A stretch of DNA of 64,000 nucleotides from Streptomyces sp. SAJ15 (GCF_007595705.1 NZ_NISY01000005.1:62001-126000); one strand, 5' to 3'. Positions 22,701 to 33,600 are shown, counted from the first letter of the stretch. The notes: a model not told the origin generated them from the sequence alone. A program made the numbers and translations.

Positions 22701-25700
22701 GGTCGACAGCGCGCCGACCCCCATCCGCTCCAGCCGCGCGAGGTCGTTCTCGCCGAGCTCGCCCGCCATGCCGCGCGCGTCGGCCCACAGGCCCCACGCC
22801 AGCGAGGTCGCCGGCAGTCCCGCCGCGCGTCGCGTCGCGGCGAGCGCGTCGAGGGAGGAGTTCGCGGCCGCGTAGTTGGCCTGGCCGGGGCTTCCGATGA
22901 GGGCAGCGACCGAGGAGAACAGGACGAAGGCCGACAGCTCCATGTCCGCGGTGAGCTCGTGCAGGTGCAGCGCCGCGTCGAGCTTGGGACGCATCACCCG
23001 CGTCAGCTGCTCGGTGCTGAGTGTTTCGACCACCCCGTCGTCCAGCACACCCGCCGCATGCACGACGGCGGTCAGCGGATGCTCCAGCGAGCCGATCAGG
23101 TCGGCCAGCCGCGCGCGATCGGACACGTCGCAGGCCGCGACCCGCGCCTCACAGCCCAGGCCCGCCAGCTCGGCGACCAACTCGTCCACACCCTCGGCCG
23201 CCGGACCGCGCCGGCTCACCAGGAGCAGTCGCCGCGCTCCGCGCGCCCCCGCCAGGTGCCGCGCGAACACCGCGCCGAGACCGCCGGTGCCGCCCGTGAT
23301 CAGCACGGTTCCGTCCGGGTCCAGCGGCCGCGCCTCCGGCGACGCCGTCGTGTCGGCTCGCCCGAGCCGCGGCGCCAGCACCGTGCCCTTCCGCACCGCC
23401 AACTGCGGCTCGTCCAGGGCGAGCAGCGCGCCCCAGTCCGGCCTGTCGTCCTCGTCCGCGTCGGCCGCGACATCGATCAGCACGAATCGGTCAGGATGCT
23501 CGGACTGGGCGCTGCGCACCAGCCCCCACACCGCCGCCTGCGCGATGTCCGGGGCTTGTGTGCCCACCGCGACCGCGTCGCGGGTCGCCAGCACCAGCCG
23601 GGTTTCGGTCAGCCGCTCACTCGCCAGCCACCGCCGGACCAGCTCCAGCGCGCGCCCGGCGGTCGCCCGCGCGGCCTCCGCCGTGTCACCCGTCGAGGGC
23701 TCGATCACGGTGACGACCGCCTCCGGCGGCGTGGCACCGTCGGCGAGTGCCTGTTCCAGGGCGTCCAGGTCGGCGTGGTGCTCGGCCGCGCCGATGTCGC
23801 CCGTGCCGGTGTGGCCCATGCCGAGGAGCGCGATCCGCTTCGGTCCGGTGACCTCCCCGGCCGCGGCCGGAACGGCGGCCCAGTCGACCTGGAACAGCGT
23901 GTGCTGTCCGCCGCTCCGCGCCCCTTCGATCTTCGCCTGCTCGACCGGGCGGACGACGACGGACTCGACCGACACGACCAGGGCTCCGGTGTCGTCGACC
24001 GCGTCGAGCCGCACGGAGGAGTCGCTGGTCGCGACGGAGCGGACGCGCAGCCGCGAGACGCCCCGCTGGGCGAGCCGGGCGCCGCCCCAGCTGAACGGCA
24101 TCTTGTGCCGGCTGTCGTCGCGCTCGGTCAGCAGGATGACACCGCTCTGCAGCGCGGCGTCGAACAGCGCCGGGTGGATCCCGAACTCGCCGGCCGCGGC
24201 GTCGTCGGCGCCGTCGGGCAGGGCCACCTCGGCGTAGGTCTGGTCGCCGTCGCGCCAGGCGGCGCGCACGCCTTGGAAGACCGGGCCGTAGTCGTAGCCG
24301 AGGTCGGTCAGGTGGGCGTAGAGCGCGTCGACCGCGAGCGGCTCCGCGTCCTCCGGCGGCCACTGGGTGGGCCATGAGTCGGGCGACGGGTCCTCTGGCG
24401 CGGGCCGGGTCTCGGGGGCGAGGACGCCTCGTGCGTGACAGGTCACGCCCCGCTCGTCGTCCTCCGCTCCGGATTCCGGGCGTGAGTAGATCGCCACGTC
24501 CCGGCGGCCGTCCTCGCCGGCCTCGCCGACGGTGACCTGCACATGCCGTACGACGCCGTCCTCCAGGAGCAGCGGCGCCTCCAGCACCAGCTCGTCGAGG
24601 ATCGGGCTCGCGGCGTGTCGGCCGGCGGCGAGGGCCAGTTCGACCAGCCCGGTGCCCGGCACCACCATGGTGCCCAGGAGGAGGTGTTCGGCGGCCCAGG
24701 GCTGCGTCTCGGTGGAGAGTCGGCCGGTGAACAGCCACTCGTCCCGGTCGCCGACGGAGACGGCCGCCGCGAGCAGCGGGTGGTCGAGCCGCCCGAGGCC
24801 GGCCCCGGCCGCGTCCACCGACCCGGTGTTCGGGGCCAGCCAGTACCGCTCCCGCTGGAACGCGTAGGTGGGCAGCTCCACCGGCCGCGCCCCGGTGCCC
24901 GCGTAGAAGGCCGCCCAGTCGACTCCGGACCCGGCTGCGGCCGCGGCGATGTGCGCGCGGCCGAGGAAGTCGGCGAACGCCTCCGGCTCCGGCTGGCGGG
25001 CGCGCAGCGCGGACACGAGCACCGCCTCGTCCTCGCCGTCGAGGCACTGGCGTGCCATCGCGGTCAGCACCGCGTCCGGTCCCAGCTCCAGGTACCGGCG
25101 TACGCCGAGGTCCCACAGGGTGCGTACGCCGGCGGCGAACCGGACGGCGTGCCGCACGTGCCCGACCCAGTACTCCGGGTCGGTCACCTCCGGGCCCACG
25201 GGCTCGCCGGTCACGTTCGAGACGATGGGGATCCGCGGCTCGTCGAACCGCAGCTCCCGTGCCACCCGCCGGAACTCGTCCAGCATCGGCTCCATGTGCG
25301 GGGAGTGGAACGCGTGCGACACCCGCAGCCGGGAGGTCTTACGGTCCTGCCACCGCGGCAGCCATTCCTCGGCGGCGTCGGCGTCCCCGGACACCACCAC
25401 GGCACGCGGCCCGTTCACGGCCGCGATCTCCAGCCGGCCCTCGAAGTCGGTCAGCGAGGCGGCGACCTCGTCCTCGGTCGCCTGCACCGCCACCATCGCC
25501 CCGCCGGTGGGCAGAGCGCCCATCAGCCGGCCGCGCGCCGCGACCAGCGCGCAGGCGTCCGGAAGCGACAACACGCCCGCCACGTGCGCGGCGGCCAGCT
25601 CGCCGACCGAATGCCCGATCAGATAGTCCGGGCGTACGCCCAGGGACTCCACCAGGCGGAAGAGCGCCACCTCAAGGGCGAACAGCGCCGCCTGGGTGTA

Positions 25701-27617
25701 CTCCGTGGCGTTCAGCAGGGCCGCTTCCTCGGTGCCGTCCTCGGCGGCCAGCAGGTCGCGCACGGACCGCCCGACGTGGGGGTCCAGCTCGACGCACACC
25801 TCGTCCAGCGCCTCGGCGAACCGCGGGAAGGCGGCCGCAAGCTCGGCGCCCATCCGTGCGCGCTGCGAGCCCTGGCCGGTGAACAGCACCGCGGTCTTGC
25901 CGCCCACCGGGCGGCCCTCGGTCACCCCCGCGGCGGGCTCGCCGGCGGCGAGCGCCGCCAGGCCCGCCAGCAGCCGCTCACGGTCGGCCGCGACGACCAC
26001 CGCGCGCTGGTCCAGCAGCGCCCGGGTCGTCACCGAGGAGAGTCCGACGTCCAGCGGCGAGGCCGCGGGCCGGGCGGCCAGGTGGGCCCGGAGCCGGTCG
26101 GCCTGCGCACGCAACGCGGCCTCGCTCCGGCCGGACACCAGGACCGGCACCGCGCCCGCCGGCCGCTCCGCAGGCCCCTCGGCCGGCGCGTCGTCCTCCG
26201 CCGGCGCCTCGACCGGCGCCTCCTCGAGGATCACGTGCGCGTTGGTCCCGCTGATGCCGAACGACGACACGCCCGCACGCCGCGGCCGCTCGGAGGCGGA
26301 CCACTCCCGCGCCTCGGTCAGCAGCTCGATCCGCCCGGCGTCCCAGTCCACGTGCCGCGACGGCTCGTCCACATGGAGCGTGGCGGGCAGCACCCCGTGC
26401 CGCATCGCCATCACCATCTTGATCACACCGGCGACACCGGCCGCCGCCGAGGTGTGCCCGATGTTCGACTTGATCGACCCCAGCCGCAGCGGGGCGTCCG
26501 CACGCTCGCGCCCATACGTCGCCAGCAGCGCCCGCGCCTCGATCGGGTCGCCCAGCTGGGTGCCGGTCCCGTGGCCCTCGACGGCGTCGATCTCGGCGGC
26601 GCTGAGGCCGGCGTTGGCCAGCGCCTGCCGGATCACCCGCTCCTGCGACGGACCGCTGGGCGCCGTCAACCCGTTGCTCGCACCGTCCTGGTTGATCGCG
26701 CTGCCCCGCACCACGGCCAGCACCCGGTGCCCGTTGCGCCGCGCGTCCGACAGCCGCTCCAGCACCAACAGGCCCAGGCCGTCGGAGAACCCGGTGCCGT
26801 CGGCCGCGGCCGCGTACGCCTTGCAGCGCCCGTCGGGGGCGAGGCCACGCTGCCGGCTGAACTCCACGAACAGGAACGGACCGGCGAGCACGGTCACGCC
26901 GCCGACCAGCGCCAGCGAGCATTCGCCCGCCCGCAGCGCCCGCGCCGCCTGGTGGATCGCCACCAGCGACGAGGAGCACGCCGTGTCCACCGTGACGGCG
27001 GGACCTTCGAGGCCCAGGCTGTAGGCGATCCGTCCGGAGATCACGCTGCCCTGGGTGCCCGTCAGCCGGAACCCTTCCAGCTCCGGCAGCATCGACCCGC
27101 CGTAGTCGGAGGTCACCGCGCCGGTGAACACGCCGGTGTCGCTGCCGCGCAGCGAGGTGGGGTCGATGCCGGCGTCCTCGAACGCCTCCCAGGCCGCCTC
27201 CAGCATCAGTCGCTGCGACGGGTCGGTCGCCAGCGCCTCGCGGGGGCTGATCCCGAAGAAGTCCGCGTCGAAGTCGCCGACGCCGTCGAGGAAGCCACCG
27301 GCGGTCGTGGACACCGTCCCGGCCTGGTCGGGGTCCGCGCCGAACAGCCGGTCCAGATCCCAACCGCGGTCGGTCGGCAGCGGCGACATCGCGTCGCGAC
27401 CGGCCGCCACCAGCTCCCACAGCTCGTCCGGCGAGGTCACCCCGCCCGGGTACCGGCAGCTCATCCCCACGATCGCCAGCGGCTCGACGTCGCGCTCCTC
27501 CAGCTCGCGCACGCGACGGTTGGCCGTGCGCAGCTCCGCGGTCACCTTCCGCAGGTAGGTGCGGAGCTTCTGCTCGTCGGTCGATCCGCCCCGCATGTCG
27601 TTCGCGTTTTCGGTCAT
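16791..27617 (-). CDS. Type I PKS, two modules (modules 2 and 3), each KS-AT-DH-KR-ACP
   Basis: This is an intact 3608-residue protein starting at ATG 27617, which overlaps the stop of the upstream PKS (ATGA). Module 2: KS (~27475-26190, TACSSS), AT (~25900-24900) with GHSVGELAAA and HAFHS predicting malonyl-CoA, DH with HLLLGTMVVP and FDAALQ, KR with LDD (B-type), ACP with GFDSL. Module 3: KS (~22205-20930), AT with YASHS (methylmalonyl) but lacking five residues (WRLED) present in the other copies, DH with HMVFGLVLVP, KR with LED in place of LDD, ACP with GFDSL near 17160. Neither module has an ER, so two double bonds (a diene) are predicted. The N-terminal coil and the C-terminal helical tail (ending FQLIDAEFGEA) are docking domains linking it to its neighbours. 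Confidence 0.95.
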   Translation of the reverse strand: MTENANDMRGGSTDEQKLRTYLRKVTAELRTANRRVRELEERDVEPLAIVGMSCRYPGGVTSPDELWELVAAGRDAMSPLPTDRGWDLDRLFGADPDQAGTVSTTAGGFLDGVGDFDADFFGISPREALATDPSQRLMLEAAWEAFEDAGIDPTSLRGSDTGVFTGAVTSDYGGSMLPELEGFRLTGTQGSVISGRIAYSLGLEGPAVTVDTACSSSLVAIHQAARALRAGECSLALVGGVTVLAGPFLFVEFSRQRGLAPDGRCKAYAAAADGTGFSDGLGLLVLERLSDARRNGHRVLAVVRGSAINQDGASNGLTAPSGPSQERVIRQALANAGLSAAEIDAVEGHGTGTQLGDPIEARALLATYGRERADAPLRLGSIKSNIGHTSAAAGVAGVIKMVMAMRHGVLPATLHVDEPSRHVDWDAGRIELLTEAREWSASERPRRAGVSSFGISGTNAHVILEEAPVEAPAEDDAPAEGPAERPAGAVPVLVSGRSEAALRAQADRLRAHLAARPAASPLDVGLSSVTTRALLDQRAVVVAADRERLLAGLAALAAGEPAAGVTEGRPVGGKTAVLFTGQGSQRARMGAELAAAFPRFAEALDEVCVELDPHVGRSVRDLLAAEDGTEEAALLNATEYTQAALFALEVALFRLVESLGVRPDYLIGHSVGELAAAHVAGVLSLPDACALVAARGRLMGALPTGGAMVAVQATEDEVAASLTDFEGRLEIAAVNGPRAVVVSGDADAAEEWLPRWQDRKTSRLRVSHAFHSPHMEPMLDEFRRVARELRFDEPRIPIVSNVTGEPVGPEVTDPEYWVGHVRHAVRFAAGVRTLWDLGVRRYLELGPDAVLTAMARQCLDGEDEAVLVSALRARQPEPEAFADFLGRAHIAAAAAGSGVDWAAFYAGTGARPVELPTYAFQRERYWLAPNTGSVDAAGAGLGRLDHPLLAAAVSVGDRDEWLFTGRLSTETQPWAAEHLLLGTMVVPGTGLVELALAAGRHAASPILDELVLEAPLLLEDGVVRHVQVTVGEAGEDGRRDVAIYSRPESGAEDDERGVTCHARGVLAPETRPAPEDPSPDSWPTQWPPEDAEPLAVDALYAHLTDLGYDYGPVFQGVRAAWRDGDQTYAEVALPDGADDAAAGEFGIHPALFDAALQSGVILLTERDDSRHKMPFSWGGARLAQRGVSRLRVRSVATSDSSVRLDAVDDTGALVVSVESVVVRPVEQAKIEGARSGGQHTLFQVDWAAVPAAAGEVTGPKRIALLGMGHTGTGDIGAAEHHADLDALEQALADGATPPEAVVTVIEPSTGDTAEAARATAGRALELVRRWLASERLTETRLVLATRDAVAVGTQAPDIAQAAVWGLVRSAQSEHPDRFVLIDVAADADEDDRPDWGALLALDEPQLAVRKGTVLAPRLGRADTTASPEARPLDPDGTVLITGGTGGLGAVFARHLAGARGARRLLLVSRRGPAAEGVDELVAELAGLGCEARVAACDVSDRARLADLIGSLEHPLTAVVHAAGVLDDGVVETLSTEQLTRVMRPKLDAALHLHELTADMELSAFVLFSSVAALIGSPGQANYAAANSSLDALAATRRAAGLPATSLAWGLWADARGMAGELGENDLARLERMGVGALSTELGLEAFDQAIGLAAALVAPVRLDLAALRVQARSGMLPVLLRGLAPTPARRAEAGGSLARRLAEVAESDRERVVLELVQAQVAAVLGHASAATVGAERAFKDLGFDSLSAVELRNRLNQNTGVRLPATLIFDHPTPMAVARLILAEVGGVAEAPRRAARPRRAQADEPLAIVGMSCRYPGGVTSPDELWELVASGRDAVSGLPTDRGWDVERLYDPDPDQLGTVYTRGGGFLERPGEFDAEFFGISPREALAMDPQQRLILEAAWEAFEGAGIDPTSLRGSDTGVFCGVVTTDYGGTMPPELEGYRLTGNTTSVASGRISYTLGLEGPSVSVDTACSSSLVALHLAAQALRSGECSMALAGGVTLMAGPYLLTEFSRQRALSPDGRCKSYAAAADGTGFSDGVGLLVVERLSDAIRNGHRVLAVVRGSAINQDGASNGLTAPNGPSQERVIRQALVNAGLNAADVDAVEGHGTGTKLGDPIEAQALLATYGRERVDAPLRLGSIKSNIGHTSAAAGVAGVIKMVMALRHGMLPATLHVDEPSPHVDWASGEVQLLTEAQKWPASERVRRAGVSSFGVSGTNAHVILEEAPSAALVKPRAQAPGAAPTVVPVLVSARSEAALRQQADRLRAHLTARPELSLLDVGFSSVTTRAQLERRATVVATDREQLLAGLEALAATDPAAHVLEGQVVGGNAVFVFPGQGAQWVGMAVELLDSSSVFAESIAACGEALSEFVDVLRSVEGAPSLERVDVVQPALWAVMVSLAGLWRSYGVEPSAVVGHSQGEIAAACVAGGLSLGDGARVVALRSRLVRERLAGLGGMVSVALPVERVEELLVPYRGRVSVAAVNGPAAVVIAGEPEALDELIALCERDEVRARRVAVDYASHSAQVEAIEAELLEVLAPIEPVTGQVPFYSTATGGFIDTKMLDSGYWYGNLRGRVGFEPAIRALIDNGVQVFVEMSPHPVLTMAVEETAAAHGAEDRVGVVGSLRRDEGGMERFVTSLAEAHVLGAGVDWSVLFDGGGAQRVELPTYAFQRERFWLTPGSGAGDAAAAGLGRVEHPVLAAAVQLGDRDEWVFTGRLSIDAQPWTRDHMVFGLVLVPGVTLVELALTAGRQLGCAVLEEMVIEAPLILEEDLVRQIQVTVGPADESGRREVAVFSRPESGDEDERREAVCHGRGSLAADAEVSTPSDPFPLQWPPAGAEPIAVDTLYARLNTYAHLTDADFDYGPAFRAVEAAWRSGDEVYTELALPEIAGSAHGFGLHPALLDSALHGGLGMLYRGADAPGGLPFSWTRVRLDQVGLTRLRVRIALASETALRLDIAGEDGRPVASMERMDVRPVEQAQLEAARHGGQQRSLHQVEWAAVPAGSPSAARVAVLGELSVSGERFADLDALEQALADGAEAPDAVLTGVEIPAPTGDEAGAALETAGRALELVRRWLASERLTGTRLVVVTRHAVAVGAEAPDVAAAPIWGLLRSAQSEHPGRFLLVDLDDSGEPDWAGLLDLDEPQLAMRDGGLLAPRLMRVDAAAPAEPRPLDPAGTVLITGGTGGLGALFAKHLVERHDARHLLLVSRRGPAAEGVTELVAELEELGARARVAACDVTDRDQLAGLLDSLDRPLTAVVHAAGVLEDGLVEALTPEQLARVMRPKVDAAWHLHELTEGMELSAFVLFSSVAALIGSPGQANYAAANAVLDALAAGRRAQGLPASSLAWGLWADATGMTGHLGEAELARLEQMGVIALSAELGLELFDEALGVDAALLAPVRLDPAALRVQARAELLPPLLRGLVRAPARRAEPTGGSLTQRLAGVAEADRERVVLELVQAQVAAVLGHASAAAIAPERPFQELGFDSLGAVGLRNRLTQTTGLRLPATLIFDHPTPLAVAQLLLSEVGGDEEEESFIDQELKKLEAMLAAITANEQQQVAGRLRTLLASITDGGAQGGQSTSERIEAATTADEVFQLIDAEFGEA
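19571..20620 (-). repeat. AT-domain repeat, copy in module 3
   Basis: This is the third copy of the AT repeat. Identity to the others falls off upstream of about 20620, and an internal 15-base in-frame gap lies near 20498. The adjoining AT-DH linker here is intact and is the reference used to recognise the broken linkers of modules 4 and 5. Confidence 0.8.
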
Positions 27618-30600
27618 GCCGACCCGAGCTCCTTGTCGATCAGTTCGAAAATGTCGTCGTCGGATGCCACATCGAGGTCGTCGCCAGACCCTTCGTCGGC
27701 GTCGGCCGGCCGCCCGCCGGCCCCGCTGAGGACCGTCCGCAGTCGGTTGCTGAGGTAGCGCAGCCGCGGCTCGATCTCGGCGAGCCGCTCCTCGTCGCTC
27801 GCCACCGTGATCAGCATCGCTTCGAGCTTCTGCAGCTCCGCCTCGAACGGCGAGGGCGCCTGCTCCGCGACGCCGCCGACCTCCTTGAAGAGCAGCCGGG
27901 CGACCTCCACCGGGGTGGGGTGGTCGAAGACGAGGGTGGCGGGCAGCCGCAGCCCGGTGGCCTGGGTCAGCCGGTTGCGCAGCTCGACCGCGGCCAGCGA
28001 GTCGAACCCGAGCTCCTTGAAGGAGCGTTCCGGGTCGACCGCGGCACCCGAGGCGTGCCCGAGGACGGCCGCGACCTGCGCCCGGACCACGTCCAGGACG
28101 ACCTGCTCACGGTCGCCTTCCGCCACCGCGGCCAGCCGCTGCGCCAGCGACCCGCCCGTGGACTCCGCCCGCCGGGCGGGAGCGCGCACCAGCCCGCGCA
28201 GCAGCGCCGGCAGCATCCCGGCCCGGGCCTGACCGCGCAGCGCGGTCGGCTCCAGCCGGATGGGCACCAGCAGCGCCGCGTCCAGTCCGAGCGACTCGTC
28301 GAACAGCTCCAGCCCGAGCTCGGTGGAGAGCGCCCCGATGCCGGTCCGCTCCATGCGCGCGAGGTCGGTCTCGTCCAGCTCGCCGGTCATGCCGGTCGCG
28401 TCCGCCCACAGGCCCCAGGCGAGGGAGCTCGCCGGCAGCCCCGCCGCGCGCCGCCGGTGGGCGAGCGCGTCCAGCGCGGCGTTGGCGGCGGCGTAGTTGG
28501 CCTGGCCGGGGTTGCCCAGCTGCGCCGCGGCCGAGGAGAAGAGAACGAACGCCGACAGCTCCATCCCGGCGGTCAGCTCGTGCAGATGCCAGGCCGCGTC
28601 CACCTTCGGCCGCATCACCCGGGTCAGCTGCTCCGGGGTGAGCGCCTCGACCACCCCGTCGTCCAGCAGGCCCGCGGCGTGCAGGACGGCCGTGAGGGGG
28701 TGCTCCAGCGAGTCCAGCAGACCGGCCAGCTGGTCCCGGTCGGTGACGTCGCAGGCGGCGACGCGGGCCCGCGCGCCGAGCTCCTCCAGCTCGGCGACCA
28801 GCTCGGCCACGCCCTCGGCCGCCGGGCCCCGGCGGCTCACGAGCAGCAGGTGCTTCGCGCCGTGCCGCTCGACCAGGTGCTTGGCGAACACCGCGCCCAG
28901 ACCGCCGGTACCGCCGGTGATCAGCACCGTGCCCTCGGGGTCCAGCGGCGCCGGAACGGTCAGCACGACCTTGCCGATGTTGCGGCCCTCGCGCAGGAAC
29001 CGGAACGCCTCTCGACCCCGGCGCACGTCCCAGGTGCGGATCGGCGAGGGTGTGAGCACCCGCTGCTCGAAGAGCGAGGTGATCTCGACCAGCATCTCCT
29101 GGATCCGCTCCGGACCCGCCTCCAGCAGGTCGTACGACCGGTACCGCACGCCTTCGTGTTCGCGCGCCACGACCTCCGGGTCGCGGATGTCGGTCTTGCC
29201 CATCTCGATGAACCGGCCGCCGCGCGGCAGCAGTTCCAACGTGGCGTCGACGAACTCGCCCGCGAGCGCGTCCAACACCACGTCCACCCCGGCTCCGCCG
29301 GTCACCTCCAGGAAGGCGTCGCGGAAGCTCAGGTCGCGCGAGGAGGCGATCAGCTCGTCGGGGATGCCGAGGCCGCGCACCGCGTCCCACTTGGGCGGGC
29401 TCGCCGTGGCGAGGACCTCCGCCCCGAAGTGCCGGGCCAGTTGCACCGCGGCCATGCCCACTCCGCCGGCGGCGGCGTGCACCAGCAGCCGCTCTCCGGC
29501 GCGCAGCCCGGCGAGGTCGACCAGGCCGTAGTACGCGGTCAGGTACACCACCGGAACCGCCGCCGCCTCGGCGAACGACAGACACTCCGGCATCCGCACG
29601 ACCGTCCGCCGGTCCGCCACCGCCACCGGTCCGAACGCGTCGGTCATCAGGCCGAAGACACGGTCGCCCGGGGCCAGCTCGGTGACGTCGGAGCCGACTT
29701 CGAGGACGACGCCCGCCGCCTCGCTGCCCAGCGGGGCCTCGCCCGGGTACATCCCGAGCGCGATCAGCACATCACGGAAGTTCAGGCCCGCGGCCCGCAC
29801 CGCGACCCGTATCTCGCCCGCGCCCAGCGGCCGGCCGGCGTCCGACGGAACGATCGCCAGGTCCTCCAGCGATCCCTTCCGCCCGATCGCCAGCCGCCAC
29901 AGGTCCCCGGTCGCCCCCGCGGGAGCACGCTCGAGGCGTGGCGCCAGCAGCCGGCCGGCGCGCATCGCGAGCTGCGGCTCGTCGAGCTCCAGCAGCGACG
30001 CCCACTCCGGCTCGTCACCGGAGTCGAGGTCCACCAGCACGAACCGGCCCGGGTGCTCGGACTGCGCGCTGCGCAGCAGACCCCAGACGGGCGCCTGCGC
30101 CACATCGGGCGTCTCGTCGTCCACCGCGATCGCGTGACGCGTCACCACGACGAGCCGCGCCTCACTCAGCGCGTCCGTCGCCAGCCAGCGCCGTACCAGC
30201 TCCAGCGTCCGGCCGGCCGTCGCCCGCGCCGCCTCCGCGGGATCACCGGCCGCGGCCGGGGGCTCGACCGCGACCAGGACCGCGTCGGGCACCGCCGCGC
30301 CGTCGGCGAGGGCCCGCTCCAGCGTGTCCAGATCGGCGTGTCGCTCGCCGGCGACGGCCAGGTCGCCGAGGGCCGCCAGCCGCGCCGGCTGCCGGGCGGC
30401 CGTGACGTTGACCGTGACCCAGTCGAGGTGGAACAGCGCGTTGTGCTTGCCGCGCTGCGCGCTCTCCAACTGCGCCGGGTCGAGCGGGCGGACGGCGAGG
30501 GAGCCGACGGACACGACCGTGGTACCGGCGTCGTCGACCGCGTCGACGCGGAGCGCGGACTCGCCCGCCGTGCCGATCCGCACCCGTGCCCGCGTGAGGC

Positions 30601-33600
30601 CGGTCCGCCCGAGCCGCACTCCCGACCAGGAGAACGGCAGGTCCACCGGGGATCCCGCCTCCTTGGCCAGCATCGATCCGTGCAGCGCGGCGTCGAACAG
30701 CGCGGGGTGGATCCCGAACTCCCCGACCGCTGCGTCGTCGGGCAGGGCCACCTCGGCGTAGACCTCGTCACCGGAGCGCCACGCCGCGCGGACGCCCTGG
30801 AACAGCGGCCCGTAGTCGAGTCCGATGTCGGCCAGCCGTGCGTAGAGGCTCCCGATCGCGACCGGTTCCGCGCCGGGCGGCGGCCACTGCACCGGGAACG
30901 GCGCCGCGGGCTCGGCGTAGGCGGCCAGCCAGCCACGCCCGTGACAGATCGTCTCTCCCGGCTCCTCCGCGCCACCGGACTCGGCACGGGAGAAGACGGT
31001 CACCTCGCGTCGGCCGTCCTCACCGGCCGGCCCCACGGCGATCTGCACCTGCCGCGCGGACTCGTCCTCCAGGACCAGCGGCGCCTCCAGCACCAACTCG
31101 TCCAGCACCTCGCAGCCCACCCGGCGGCCGGCCGCCAGCGCCATCTCGACCAACGCGGTGCCCGGCACCATCGCCATCCCGAACACCAGGTGGTCCCGGG
31201 TCCAGGGCTGCGCGTCCTGGGAGAGCCGGCCGGTGAACACCCACTCGTCGCGGTCGCCCAGCTGCACCGCCGCGGCGAGGACCGGGTGCTCCACCCGGCC
31301 CAACCCGGCGGCCGTCGCGTCGCCGGCACCGGAACCCGGGGTGAGCCAGAACCGCTCACGCTGGAACGCATACGTCGGCAGGGCCACCCGCTGGGCGCCG
31401 CTGCCGGCGTAGAACGCGGACCAGTCCACGCCCACCCCGGCCACATGCGCCTCGGCCAACGAGGTGGCGAACCGCTCCATGCCACCCTCGTCACGGCGCA
31501 GCGACCCCACGACCCCGACCCGGTCCTCCGCGCCATGCGCCGCGGCGGTCTCCTCGACCGCCATCGTCAACACCGGATGCGGAGAGACCTCGACGAAGAA
31601 GCCGTTGCCCTTGTCGATCAGCGCGCGGATCGCCGGCTCGAAGCCGACCCGACCGCGCAGATTCCCGTACCAGTACGCCGCGTCCAGCGTCTTGGTGTCG
31701 ATGAACCCACCGGCCGCGGTGGAGTAGAACGGAACCTGTCCGGTGACCGGCTCGATCGGCGCCAGCACCTCCAGCAGCTCGGCTTCGATGGCCTCGACCT
31801 GAGCCGAGTGCGAGGCGTAGTCCACCGCCACCCGACGCGCCCGGACCTCATCCCGCTCGCACAGCGCGATCAGCCACCGACACCCGACCCCGATACGGAA
31901 CGAGCAACTCCTCCACCCGCTCCACCGGCAACGCCACCGACACCATCCCACCCAGACCCGCCAAGACGCTCACGCACCAGACGACTCCGCAACGCCACCA
32001 CCCGAGCACCATCACCCAGCGACAGACCACCGGCCACACACGCCGCGGCGATCTCACCCTGCGAGTGACCCACCACCGCCGACGGCTCCACCCCATACGA
32101 CCGCCACAGCCCGGCCAGGGACACCATCACCGCCCACAACGCGGGCTGCACCACATCCACCCGCTCCAGCGACGGCGCCCCCTCCACCGACCGCAACACA
32201 TCCTCAAGACGCCAATCCACGAACTCCGACAGCGCCTCACCACACGCCGCGATCGACTCCGCGAACACCGACGAGGAGTCCAACAACTCCACCGCCATAC
32301 CCACCCACTGAGCACCCTGACCCGGGAAGACGAACACCGCCTTCCCACCCACCGACCTGCCCTCGACCACATGTGTCGCGGGGTCGCCCGCGGTGAGCGC
32401 TCCGAGGCCGGTCAGCAGGGCGCCGCGGTCCGTCGCCACCACCACGGCGCGGCGCTCCAGCTGCGCCCGCGTCATCACCGACGAGAAGCCGATGTCCACG
32501 ACGGGGACGTCCGGGTACTCGATCATGTGGGCCCGCAGGCGGTCGGCCTGGTGCCGCAGTGCCGCCTCACTCCGCGCGGAGAGCAGCACCGGCACCACCG
32601 ACGGCGGTCGAGGCTCGCTCTCGTCTTCGGCCGGCTCATGGTCCGTGGCCGGGGCCTCCTCGAGGATCACGTGCGCGTTGGTGCCGCTGATCCCGAACGA
32701 CGACACGCCCGCGCGCCGCGGCCGCTCCGAGGCCGGCCACTCCTGGGCCTCGGTCAGCAGCTCGACCTCGCCCGAGGCCCAGTCCACGTGCGGCGACGGC
32801 GCATCCACGTGCAGCGTGGCGGGCAGCACCCCGCGTCGCAGCGCCATCACCATCTTGATCACGCCGGCCACACCGGCCGCCGCCATCGTGTGCCCGAAGT
32901 TCGACTTGACGGACCCCAGCTTCAGGGGGCCGTGGGTCCGCTCGCGGCCGTAGGTCGCCAGCAGGGCTTCCGCCTCGATCGGGTCACCGAGCTTGGTGCC
33001 GGTGCCGTGCCCCTCCACCGCGTCCACGTCCGCCGGGCCGAGCCCCGCGTTCGTCAGCGCCTGCCGGATCACCCGCTCCTGCGACGGACCGTTCGGCGCC
33101 GTCAGACCGTTGCTCGCACCGTCCTGGTTCACCGCGCTGCCCCGCACCACGGCCAACACCCGGTGCCCGTTGCGCCGCGCGTCCGACAGCCGCTCGAGCA
33201 GCAGCAGTCCCATGCCCTCGGCCCAGGCGACACCGTCCGCGGCCGCCGCGTACGCCTTGCAGCGGCCGTCCGGCGACAGCGCCCGCTGCCGGCTGAACTC
33301 CACGAAGTTGTTCGGCCGCGGGAGCACGGTCACTCCGCCCACCAGCGCCAGCGAGCACTCCCTCGACCGCAGGGACTTGATGGCCAGGTCCACCGCGACG
33401 AGCGAGGAGGAGCAGGCCGTGTCCACCGACACCGCCGGCCCCTCGAACCCGAAGGTGTAGCTGACCCGTCCGGAGGCGACGCTGCCGGCGGCGGCGGTCG
33501 GGAGGTAGCCCTCGATCTCGGCGCTGCGGTCGCTCATCCCCGCGACGAATCCGTAGTCCTGGAACATCACGCCGCAGAAGACGCCGGTGTCGCTGCCCCG

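Noticed and set aside
13731..24377. A 3548-codon open frame on the plus strand opposite the PKS genes
   Set aside because: It runs antisense to PKS domains with catalytic motifs, is rich in Arg/His/Gln repeats, and is explained by strong third-position GC bias that removes stop codons from the opposite strand.
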